From Plasmodium relictum (lineage: Eukaryota; Apicomplexa; Aconoidasida; Haemosporida; Plasmodiidae): a stretch of 64,000 bases of DNA. Where the stretch lies: the NCBI RefSeq assembly GCF_900005765.1, contig NC_041690.1, positions 1,798,001-1,862,000 on the forward strand, in the 5' to 3' direction. The stretch's first letter is position 1. The number at the start of each line of letters is the position of its first letter. The notes below the pieces were generated by a model. It was given only the letters and a program-made list of their open reading frames with translations, did no database searches and was not told the origin of the DNA. Both the position numbers and the translations under genes were made by a program. Positions 35,095 through 47,083 of this stretch are shown here, piece after piece.

Positions 35095-36440
35095 TTTATT
35101 ATATTTTTAATGATACTCATTGTATTATTTTAATGAAATACAAGAAAAAAAGAAAAAATTGTGAAGATAATATATAATACTATTTATATATATAAAGGAT
35201 AAAAGAAAACTGTAAATTTTACAATTTAAAATAAAGAATATCACATATATAATTAAATCAAAATTATAATTCTAAATTTTAATATATTTATCAGAAAAAA
35301 AAAAAATAAAATAAAAAAAATTTAGAGAAAAAATATTATAAATTGTAAAATCAACACATCTAAAAAAAGAAAATTTTATTTTTTATTATAACTAATAGCT
35401 TTTTATATAAAGAAAAATTAATTATTAAAAAGATAAGTAAAAATAAATAAATGAATAGATAAATAAAAGTTTATATTAAAAGGTAAATAAACACCATATT
35501 ATAAGGAAATTTTTTTTTTTTTATGTATGTTAACCTTTCTTTTTAAAAAAAATATTCGTCTTGAATTTTTTACAAATTACAACTTAAGAAAAAAATTAGT
35601 ATTTTCCTTTTATTTAATGGAATATATAATCTGCCATTTAAAAATTTACTAAAAATATAAAAAATACTTTAGTTTTTCTAATTCACTTTTTCTTAAAAAT
35701 CTTTTATAAATCTCATATACACAAAATTTTTACATATCCATTATCTATAAAAAAAAGAGAACCTAAACATATATATATATAATAAATTTAGATTAAATTC
35801 ATTTCAATATTTTTATTTTTTTTATTTTTTAATTTTTATTAAAATAATATATTAATACAAAAAAAAGAAAACAAATTATTATTTTTAATTCTTTATTAAG
35901 CATGCATAGAAAATTGTTATAGTCCAACAAAATACAATCCATATATGAATATATGTTTTTCTAATTATATATTCTTAGTACTTATTAGGGTCTCATAACC
36001 AAATAGGTAAGTTAAAATACGTATTTACACATTTGTATATTTACATTTATGTGTCAAAATGTATAATTTTTTTTTTTAATAAAAGATATTTATCTATTTT
36101 ATGATGAAATAATCTTGTATTTTATATATGTTAACATACTGTTTATTTGTTAGTATTTATATATATATATCATTATTACTTTTTTTTCTTTTTATATATT
36201 CTTTAGAAGAAAAAGAGGAATTTCATCAACTGTTTGAAGAATAATATTTGACAAAAAAACTAATTTTTGTTTTATTAATTACTTTTTTTTTTGAAAAATA
36301 TATAAATAAGCATTTAATTTATTACTTTTTATGTTATAAATTTGAATATACTATTTCGAGTATTTTTTTTTAAATAAAAATAATTTTTGGAATGAAAAGA
36401 AATAAAATTTAAAATTTATATTATATAAAAAAAGAAAAAA
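35095..36440. other. Intergenic region with a candidate spliced plus-strand transcript
   Basis: Upstream DNA of the GH35-like gene (minus) and the CZIB-like gene (plus). Between about 35978 and 36243 there is a 28-nt candidate exon bounded by a TTCTTAG acceptor and an ATAG/GTAAGT consensus donor. A second acceptor, TTCTTTAG, follows about 200 nt later, then a frame reading EEKEEFHQLFEE and a stop. This could be a 5' UTR intron of the CZIB-like gene or the end of a tiny separate gene. I found no start codon in phase. Confidence 0.35.
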
Positions 36441-37646
36441 ATGAAAAACACAATTTTATGCATAAAAGCTGAATTAGATAATGTTAAAAAATTATACTGC
36501 AATGATGAGTATTTATGGATATTTAATAGTATAAATTAAACAATATTTTTTTCTTTTTTTTTTTATATGCATAATTTTTTTTTATTATTCTTTTATATTT
36601 ACATATATTATTCTTTTAGTTAGAGATAATTCTTCATCTTTAACAAGAAACAATATACAATTCAGAAGAATTGACAAATTAGACATACCTAACAGTAGAG
36701 GGTATATATTAAATATTACCTACATAATCTTTTTATACCTATTCATAAAAATTTTTAGTTTTAATTTTAATTTTTCATTTATATATATCAAATCTTAGTA
36801 CAGCAAATTTTATGATTAAATGGACAGAATATCCAAAATACTCTACAATCAATTTTGTAAATGTATAAAAAACGAAAGAATAAAAATAGAAAAAAATCAA
36901 AAAGAATTTTAAAATATATTTAAATTACTTTTTTCATAATTTTTTTTTTTTTTTTTTTTCAATTAGACAAAAAATTGTTGTTCATATGAAGAAAATGATA
37001 CCTGGAAAGATTTTGCAAGTTTTGAGTGCAGAGGGTAATCATAGATAAATAGATAAAAAAAAAAAAAAAAAAAAATGAAATAAAAAACTTTGGGGAAAGA
37101 AAATAATTATATTAAATTTATCTATTTTTTTCTTCTTTATGATATTTTGTTTGTTATTAATATTACTTTAATATTTTTAGAATAGAAATTGTTGATTTTA
37201 TTCCCAGTAACAACTTTATCGTAGAAGATATAAAAGGAAAAGTTTATTACGATGTTAATTTGTCAGAGTTGAATTGGTGTGATTATAATGAAGTAAGCAC
37301 GATTTATTAATAGGCAATGATATTTTCATTTGTATTATACTTTATTATCTAGATTTTTATTATTTATAGTTACAACAATAACAAAAAAAGAATAAAATAA
37401 AATAAAAAATAAAAAATAAAAATAATAAAATAAATAAAAATCATATAAAAACAAATATGTAATATATAATTTATTATAAAATGCAACAAAAAATATGCAT
37501 ATATTTTTTTTTTAAAATGTATACATCTATTAAGAATAAATTATTTAAAAAATTATATATAATTTAAAAAAAAAAATTTTTTTTTTGTTTTTAAGGAACA
37601 TGAAATGTGTGTAGGTATTTATAACCTAGAGTATGAAATAAAGTAG
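36441..37646 (+). CDS. CZIB: CZIB/C1orf123 (DUF866) family protein without zinc ligands, six exons
   Basis: Exons rebuilt by hand: 36441-36528, 36620-36701, 36799-36856, 36967-37034, 37181-37292 and 37596-37646. All have GT..AG ends and phases that close exactly to 152 residues (human CZIB is 160). The match runs end to end: start LCIKAELDNVKKLY, middle KLDIPNSRGTANFMIKW, then WKDFASFECRGIEIVDFIPS, VNLSELNWCDYNE and the end VGIYNLEYEI. In animals and fungi two CxxC pairs (CGNC and CKLC) bind zinc. Here the equivalent positions read IRDN and WTEY, so all four cysteines are absent. Cellular role of the family is poorly known. The gene lies tail-to-tail with the PITP-ORP gene, 318 bp apart, and that gap holds only poly(A)-rich 3' sequence. 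Confidence 0.8.
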
Positions 37647-37964
37647 GAAGGAGAATATAAATATGACTTTTTAATAAAAAAAATATTTTACATATTAATA
37701 TTTCTCTTTCTAATAATATATTTGTATCTTTTTTCAAAAATTAAAAATAAATAAAACTTTAATATATATTTTTTGTTACAAAAAAAAAAAAAAAAAAGGG
37801 ATAAAAGCAACATAAAGACTTATAAATCTGTATGCATATTAAGAAAAAATGTTAAATTTAATAAAAAATTTTGCATTTAAAAAAAAAAAAAAAATATGAT
37901 AAAATGTTTACTTCTTTTTATTAATATATATGTGGAGAAATTTTATAAAAAAGCATCTCAGAAA

Positions 37965-40900
37965 TTAAATACTTCTATTTTTTTGGTATTTCTCTTCAAT
38001 TATATGTGATAATTTTAGATAATCTGAGCTTAACCTAAAAAAATTATAAAAATAAATTAATTTAAAAAAATATATTTTTTTATTTATATACTTATTTAAT
38101 TAATTATTTTTTTTTTTTTTTTCCTTTTATTTACGTAGTTGAATTTTTTATATTCTTTTTGTGTGTCACATTTATTCGAATTTCTTCTATGCTACTGAAT
38201 CTGGAAAGACAAAAAAAAAAAATTTTAGTTTTTGATACTAGTGAAAAAATAATTTAATATTATTCATTTTAATATACTCTTTATCTTCATTAAGTATTAT
38301 TTTATCAAAAACATTCCCCCTCAAAATATCTGTAACTGTTTCCTTTCTTTTAATAACTCCGAAAAATTTTCCTTTATACTTCGATTTATCTATAAACTAA
38401 AAACGAAAAAAAAGAAAAAGTTAATGAAAATATCATTTTCTTATCTTAGTAATATTGTTATTTAATAGTAAAGATTATATTTTTTATTAATTCAATTAAA
38501 GTATTTTATAAAAATTTTACCATTATATCAGCACAATTACCCAATGAATCTTTGATAACTAATTTATCACAAAAAGAAAAACATAAATGACCATGCAAAA
38601 TATTCTTTAAATATATATTTGGATATCTTAAATTTATTTGATAATTATTGTCGCTTTTTATTTGAATTTCGTTATCAATAATTATTTTAATTTCATCAAA
38701 ATCCCCCAAAGTTGTTAAATTTAAATCAGAAATAATTTTTGCTTTTGATTTAAAATTTTCTGCAATCAAAAAGAATGATAGAGGTATACTGCTTTTCATT
38801 GTCATACTGACAGTGGAATGATCAAAAGAACATTCAAATTTTTCATTTTGTTTTGATAATATAAAAGAATTTGAAAAAGTATAATACAAAAAATTTAAAG
38901 ATTTCAATAAAAGTATAACATTTGAAATAAATATATCGTCAGAAAAATCCAAATTATTCTTAGAATTATTTATATATTTATTCATAAGATTTATTTGTTG
39001 AATTTCATATAAACGTATATACTCAATTATATATAAAAAAGTTTTAGATAAATTAATAATAAAAAAAACGTCATCTGGATTTTTTATTAATGATATATAT
39101 TTACTATTAAGGTAACCATTGTAAGTTAAATCATAAATATAATTAATGATACTTTTAGAATTGTTTTCATTATTCATATTAAAAAATATTTTCTTACATA
39201 TGTCCTTTTCAATTCCCCTTTTTTCTATATGCAATAAATTGTTTTTTGTTATTTTATCGTTACAAATTTCTTCGTATTCATTATCTCTGCTTAAATTTTC
39301 AACATTGAATTTTCTCCAACTATTGGAAGATGATAACGAATTAATATTTAAGCATCTAGAAAAATTCAAAAGGCCATTAAAAAGATAGGATTTAAAATTA
39401 TAACAAGTAAAATAATTTATTTCACATAAATCTTGATCTTTTTCTTTTACTAAAAATATATCGAATCCTTCCATATCAACATACTTATTATGAAATTTTT
39501 TTTTAAAATACTTAAATAAATATTTTGATTTAAAAAGAACCCAATAGAAAAAAATGTTCCTTATCTTAACAAAAAACGTATCTACATTTTTTCTATTGTC
39601 ATAAATATTAAAAGTATTTTCACTGTGAAATGTATCCATGTTGCCAATTTTATTTTTCATCAAATTATTTAAATTATTAACCTCACTATTTAAATTATTT
39701 AAACTACCGTTATTTTTACTATCATCAATATTATTATTATTACGATGAATTGATTCTGTGTAGTTTTTATTAGTTCTTAATTCCACATAACTTATATTAT
39801 TTTGATTATCTACACTGATTATTTTTTTCTTTATATTTTTATCTTCCGTCTTTTTTGAAATATTATTGTTTATTTCGTTCAAATAATGAACAATCTTTTT
39901 ATTCCAAGAGAAATTACTATTATATATTTCTTCATTAAAATTTGACATACGAAAAAATTTTTTTGCATTTTTATTAGTATACTGAATAAAAACATATGAA
40001 CGCATATATTCATTTTCCTTATTATAAATATTATTATTAGTGCATTCACAAGTATACTGACTATAAAATGAATTTCTGGGTTTGAACAAATCTGAAAACA
40101 TATTCAAAAAAAAGTTATCGAAATATATATTAAAGGAGCTAAAAGCATAATACAAATTCGTTTTTTTAGTTTTAAATAATTTTTTATTAGATTCTCCTAA
40201 ATGATATTTATTATCACTAGCCAAAAATGCCATCAGATAATTAATGTTCACAGGAACATTCACAGAGCATCTATATATATTATTAAGGTAACTGGAGGAT
40301 ATGTTTTTATTATAAAAAAATATAAAAATACAAAAAAAAAAGAAAAACAAAAAATAAAAGATTGACTTAAAATATATATATAATGTTATAAATGAATACA
40401 AACAAGAGAACATAGAAAAAATATTAAATATAAAATAAAATAAATCAATATTTTTGTTTCCACTATTCATCTTATATATAGATAGATTCTTAATATGATC
40501 TGTTAATTCTTGTAAACTATTTAAATTTACTTTGTTTGTGTCAATATTCAAATTATTAAAAAAACTTTTTATATCATCATGAGCTAAATCATTATTTAAT
40601 TTAATTTTTTCAACATTTCTCCAATTACTAAAATATGATGTTTTATTTTTAATGTCTTTTAAACTTTTACATTTTACATTAATTTTTTCTTCATTAGATG
40701 GCATTATATTTTCTTTTTCTTCATTACCATCATGAAAATAAACTTTATCAAATTTAAAACTATCATTTTTCTTATATAAATTAAAAACTTCACTATTATT
40801 ATTATTAAGATTTTGATCTTTAGAGAAGTTATTATTTCTTTTAGTATTTAAAGAATTTTCTACTTCATTTTTTATTATTTCTTTATTAAAAATATGTTCA

Positions 40901-43182
40901 TTCTCCTTAAAAATTATATTGTTGTGTTTCATATAACTGTCTTTATTATCTTCTATATGAATATTATTTTTATAATTAAAATTTTTGCTATGTATACTAT
41001 CATATTTTCTATTTTTGCATATTATTCTATCTTTATTACTTTCTTCATTTAAATAATTATTATTGTTAAATAAGATTTCATTATTTGTATTTTCAATACA
41101 TATATTTTCAGTATTTAAAATATCCTTATTCTTAAAATCAATTTGTTCATTTCTTTTATTTGTATGAATTTTATTTTTATTTTCTATATGTACATTCTCT
41201 ATAATATTATTTTTTTTTATTGGTAAATCAAAATTTTTAGTATTACTTAACTTTAGTTTACTTGTTTTTTCCTCTCCCATTTCATTTTTCACATTCTCAT
41301 TATTCAAGAGAGTTGCCATTTGAATATCTATCATACACTTTTTTGTTTGAATTTCATCATCTGAACTTAAATAAACAACGTTTTTAGAGTAGGAATTTAT
41401 AACAAAAACACTACTTCTTCCTTTATATTCCCCTATCCATTGTATTTGAGCGTTTAATAAATCAATTTCTCCTTTTAATTCACTTTTTTTGTCATTTAAA
41501 TAATAGCACAATTTGTTATTTTTTATAACAAAATATCTAAGTTTCCAAGAGTAAAACATTCCATCATTTAATCTATATAAATACTCTCCGAATTCATTGC
41601 TATCACTATTTTTTTTGAAAAAGAAAAAATTGTTTGATTCATCTTTATTCTGTTTTTCTTCATTTTTTTTAATTTTATTAACATTTTCTATAAATTGGTT
41701 TTTATTTAAATCATTTTCTTTTAAGCTATTTACTTTTAAAATAACTTTCCTAGAACTTACAAAACTACTTTTTGACGTAGTATTTTCACTACTTGAAGAT
41801 GCTTTATCATCTGCTGAGAATTTCATAAATTCCTTTTTCTTTGGTTTATTAAAACTTTCGTTTATTATACATTCCTCTTTTTTTTTCTTTTTTTTTTTCT
41901 CTTTCTTCTCATTTTCACTTATATTTTTTGTGACTGTATCTAAATTATCATTATCGGTGTTTAGTGAATGTGAAGATGTCTTTATTAACTCCTTTTCGTT
42001 CTTTATGTTACTTTCTTTTTTGGTATCCTTTTGTAAAGGAATATTATTATTATTTACGAAAGAATTATTATCATAACTATTATTATGTATATTCATATAT
42101 GAAACTTTGTTCAATGATTCATTATGGAAGAAATTTTTTGTATCATTTTTGTTGCTGCCAATAGTTATACTTGTGATGGAACTGCTTGAAATTTTTTTGT
42201 TTTCATAAATATGTGTAGTAGTTTCTTTACTATTTAAATTATCTAAGTTATTATTATTTATATTATCAATATTATCGCATTTATCTATGTTTTTTTCATT
42301 ATTATAATTTGTTGTAGTATCACAATCTTGAACCTCTAAAGACTTTTCTTCATTATTAACTTGATCCCCATTATTTGATTCTGATTCATTCCAAAAATGA
42401 TTAAGTTTTTTCTGAACATCTTTTTCAATATTTCTAATATCTTCAATAGTTAAATCAAACCATTCATCAATCCAGCAAAAAGCTTTTCTATGATATTTTA
42501 AAATGTTGTCTTTTAAAGAACTAATAATCCAATTTTCAATTCTTGAACAAAAAATTCCAAAATAAGGAATATTAATAGTAAATAATTTATAGCATGTCAT
42601 AATAGTTGTACTATTCTCTTTCCATTTTTCATCTAATTTTCCTCTTTTAGCCTTTTCACTATAAAATAGGGAAGGATCTTCTTTTGGATTATAATCCTTA
42701 TATGATACTTTATCATTTACAATATCTATATAAATAATTTTCCTTAATGGTAATAAATCTTCTGGTATATTTAATGCATTATCTTCTGTGTTAAAACCCA
42801 TGTGATGAGCTGACTCGACTTGAATTTTTGCTTTTGGAAATCCACTTGATTCATAAACTGTTTTTAAATAAGGATAAGAATTCCAAGACTTCTCATCTAG
42901 TATGCAGTATTTAGCATCAATAAAATTTAGCAACCATTTTGGTAGTTTATTCAGTAAGTTTATTCTTTTATATGTATATTGCCCTGGTAATCCATTATCA
43001 TTTATATAACTTTCGTTTTTTAATATAACTATACCCTTTTTAGATTCATTTTCATTCTTTTCTAAGGAATTTAAATTTTTTTCAGAGTCTTCTAATGATG
43101 CTTTCGCAACTAAATATAATTGACACAACTTATATTCTTCTAGTGTTAAAGGCATTGCAAGCCTAAATTCAACTAGTTTCAT
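37965..43182 (-). CDS. PITP-PH-ORP lipid-transfer fusion protein, four exons
   Basis: Exons 43182-38521, 38396-38278, 38200-38135 and 38034-37965; phases close exactly, giving 1638 residues. Residues 1-265 are a phosphatidylinositol transfer protein domain: MKLVEFRLAMPLTLEEYKL, GQYTYKRINLLNKLP, EDPSLFYSEKAKRG, then FCWIDEWFDLTIEDIR. Residues 525-628 are a PH domain (GMFYSWKLRYFVIKNNKL). A hydrophobic stretch at about 912-958 can hold two membrane helices. Residues 970-1638 form an oxysterol-binding-protein-related domain: FKPRNSFYSQYTCE matches the KPFNPLLGETYE region and LKNILHG precedes the final strands, which are completed only by exons 2-4. The ORP fingerprint EQVSHHPP is degraded to ECSFDHST. 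Lipid exchange between apposed membranes is the family-based role. Inter-domain linkers are Asn/Lys-rich. Confidence 0.87.
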
Positions 43183-44056
43183 TTTTAAAAAAAGATCAAT
43201 TTATCTTTCTCTCTCTCTCTTTATATATATATATTTAGGTGTATTTAAACAAGTAAAGAATGTATACATTTATTTGAATATTTTTTACTAAATAAAAAAA
43301 AAAATTCTTTTTTTTTTTTAACTTTACATTATAACGATGAAATTATATTTAATTGCAAAAACCTTAATATAATTTTATTCAATAATATTTTTTGTTATAT
43401 AATAATGAAAAAGTCTTTTTGCATAAACAAAATAAAAAAGTTCATTTCTTTTTCTATTGTTTATTTATACTTCTATCTTATAAATTTTAGTAACTTTATA
43501 AAATAATATTTTCTCAATTTTTATCATAATTTTTTTCACATTTTATAACACAGTTTTTAACACAATTTTTTTTTTCTCATTTTATTCTTCTTCATTAGCA
43601 TATATTTTTTTTTTTCTTAAGTATACACAATTCTTATCTTTTTTCTTTTGTTATTTTAATCTTATATTTAAATAGTTTTTCTTTCAATGTTTTTTTTTTA
43701 TTTTTTTTTTTTTTTTACTTTCAAAATTAATCTATAAAAATTTTATATTAAAAATATTAATATATCTGAGTACAATTAACATTTTACGTTTATAACAATT
43801 TAAAAGTAATAAAGAATCATGCTATAAATTAGAATTTTAAGAATAACTAAATTAAAAATGTCACGTGTATATTATTTTTTTTAAATCATTCTGATACCTT
43901 TTACTTTTTAACTATTTTTAAAATAAAAATATTGTCCTATTATCTTATTTCAACATTTTTCTCTTTATAATTATTGATGTTGTAATTAATATTTTTGTTT
44001 ATATATATATATTTGTAAACGCAAAATTTTTTTTTTAATATAAATTAAAAATAATA

Positions 44057-44088
<32 letters not shown>

Positions 44089-47083
44089 AATGTTTATATC
44101 TTTGTATTATATATTTATATCTTTATATTATATATACATTTATATAAATACATATATATATATTTAAAATAAATAGTAATATAAAGCAAATATGAAATAT
44201 AAAAAATAATAATTTAATTTTGACTTTATATATAATCAATGATATTTATCAGTTAAAAAAAAATATATACACAATAATTTGTATGCATCTTAAAATTAAG
44301 AATTTTCCTTTTTTTTCTCCTAAAAAAAAAAATTCAGAAGAATTTATTTATATTTTTTTTACATTAATATAATGTTTAATTATATTACTTAAATAATAAA
44401 AGAAAAAGAAAACTTCGTTTACTTTATTTCTTTAATTATATTTTTATCTTTAGCATTTTTATTTATTCTTTTTTTCTTTTTAGTTATTTTTCTCCATAAT
44501 TTTTTATAAATGCATGCATATTTATTTTTAAGAAAAAGCGAAATCTTTTTACTAATATATTAATTTAGATAAAAGTAGGAAATATAACAAATGAACGTTC
44601 ATTTAAAATTTTTTTTTTTTTAATTATTAAAGCGTTTTATTCAACTAAAAAATGGAGAATGAATACTTTGAGTAATTTTTACATAAAGTAAATTAAAAAT
44701 ATATATATATGTATATATATTTATACATCAAAACTAAAATGCTTTTTGTAAAATATTCTAGATATCCTTTTCTTTAGTCTGTTCTTTTTAAGTATATATC
44801 TTTTTTAATTAAATACAGTTTTTTATAAAGTATTTTGATAAATTTAATATATCATTTAATAACAAAATAGCATAATGTGGATATAATATTATATGAACTC
44901 TAAGAAAAATATTTTTTGGGATAAAAACAAGATAGAAAAAAAAATTTTCTGATTTTGGACTTTTATTTTACATCAAATTTTAATTTTTTTAGTAAATAAA
45001 GTTTCAAAAATAATGTAAATTATTTATATTTTCCTATAAATTAATTTATATTAGGTAAAAATTATATCACAATTTTTTCTACAATTTTTTTTTATAATAT
45101 TCATAAAAATGGTTTAAAATCTCGTACCTCTAAAATCTAATATAATCCCTTTTCTACTTTAAGACCATTATGAATTGTATAAAATTATTTTTCTATTTTT
45201 CTTTTTTTTCTATTATTAAAATGTTAAATTAAAAAAAAATTTCGTATAAAAAATAGTTTTTTTCTTATATTTTATTCCAAAAAAAATTTCATGCTACTCA
45301 AAATTTTAATTTCTTCATAAAATTAGGAAAAAATATTATAATATTTTTTTTTAATTATAAGAAAAATTTATGCTTTTTTTTTAGTTATATTTTAATAGGT
45401 GTATTTACCCAATTCTCTTCAGATAATCATAATTAGAAAAAAAAAAAAAATAGCTTTATAAATTATCAAACAAAAAAATGTATTATTTTTTTTCTTTTTA
45501 TCTTAGATTTTTTTTTAAATTGAATTAGAAAGCAAAAATAAAAATATTATTTATGTATATATACGTAATGATATATTGTTCATTTGCATGAAAAAAAAAT
45601 ATATATTTAAAAATAAACCTAAAGAGTAGAAAATTATATAAAAAAAATTTATTTATATGCATTTTTTTTTTTAATAGTAATTTTATATTTTTTTAAGTTA
45701 AAGTATTTTCTATAAATGATACAAACGTTATTACATTTATCAAAACTTTAATATATATATATATATATATAAAGTATTTATTTTATTCTTTTTTATTTCC
45801 TTTTTTCAACCGAAACAACAATTCTATACATATATTTATGACAAGAATTTTTTTAAAAAGTATAACTAGTTTAATTTTATTATTATTTTTTTTTTTTTTC
45901 ATTATATATAATAATTATACATGTTGACTGCATTTATTTTTTATAATATATTTTCTTTTTAACGATAATTAGTGTTGCAATCAAGAAAAGTAATGCTATA
46001 ATAAAAAAAAAATGAAAAAGAATAATAAATAGAATTTTTAACTTTTTTATTTTTTATCCTTTTTATTTAAAATTCAGATTCTTTATATGTTTACTATTTT
46101 GTTTTCATTCTAACTTTATTGTAGCTTATTTTATTTTTATTTTTATTCTTTACTTTTTTCTTTTTTCCTTTTTTTTCATTTTTTTTTTTTTTTTTTGAAT
46201 TAAGGTGTTGTAATGCCTAGATAAAATTGTTTAACATGAATATTATAGAATAATTATAAAAATTAGAAATTTTAATTATAGACAATATTTAATTATAAAA
46301 AAAAATTAAATGACATTTTCTACAATTAGGGAAGAATATTAAAATATTTAAGAATAATACATATTTATGATTTTTCTATTAAATTTTTGTTAATTTCTTA
46401 ATATATGAATACATATGTTTCTTAATTAAATATATTTAATTTCATTAAATTAAAAAAGAAAAAAAAAATATAAGTGTTGTAAAAATGTTTTATATATGCC
46501 TTCGAATATTTAATTGAAGTGTTGTTGCTTTTTTTATTTAATGTTTGGAATATACATTTAACCCTTTTATATATATATTTATATATTTATTACAAAAAAA
46601 AAAAAAATAAAAAAAAATAATTTATAATATCACATCTATAAATTTTATGGGATGAAAAATAATTAACATTTTAAAAAGTTTTAATTAAAAATTTTTTTTT
46701 TTATATATTATTTTTAAATGTAATTGTATATTTAATTTTTTTTTTTTTTTTTTATTGTTTTATTTTTATCTTTCTTTTTATATAAAAGCTTATCTTTTCT
46801 ATATTATGCTGTGTGTGCGTTATAGCGAAAAAGAAAAAAAAAAAAAGCACACACATATTCTACATTATTTTATATATGTATATATATATATATTTTGAAA
46901 TAAAAAATTTATACGAGTCTATAAAAAAAAATATTAGTCTTTTTTTTAACTAAATATATTTTTAGTTAAAGAATACATAGAAAAATATAAGAATATATAC
47001 ATATATAAATATATATGTACTTAAGAATATAAATGCATATTTAATTTTTTATTTCTCTTTTTTTTTTTTCCTTGTTGTTTGTA
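43183..47083. other. 3.9-kb intergenic region, divergent PITP-ORP and AP2 genes
   Basis: The longest gene-free stretch here. It has a (CT)n/(AT)n tract immediately upstream of the PITP-ORP start (about 43204-43235), several (AT)n runs (about 44055-44075, 45750-45772) and long T tracts. The AP2 gene thus has a long upstream control region, typical of stage-regulated Plasmodium regulators. No convincing exon or RNA gene seen. Confidence 0.5.
46810..46855. promoter_or_regulatory. 9-bp inverted repeat of a GTGTGTGC motif upstream of the AP2 gene
   Basis: TGTGTGTGC (46810-46818) and its exact complement GCACACACA (46847-46855) face each other across 28 bp, about 230 bp upstream of the AP2 start codon. 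They stand out in G+C-poor surroundings. ApiAP2 factors recognise short motifs of this GTGTGC/GCACAC kind, so an auto- or cross-regulatory site is plausible inference. Confidence 0.4.

Noticed and set aside
41597-42076. 159-codon Phe/Leu/Ser-rich plus-strand frame
   Set aside because: Antisense of the Lys/Glu/Asn-rich linker of the PITP-ORP gene.
38506-43182. START-domain protein ending at 38506
   Set aside because: The N-terminal motifs are those of a PI transfer protein, and the apparent stop lies in an intron; three further exons complete an ORP domain.
43204-43235. (CT)n/(AT)n tract as a telomere-like or origin element
   Set aside because: It is a short simple repeat just upstream of a gene, with no further supporting structure.
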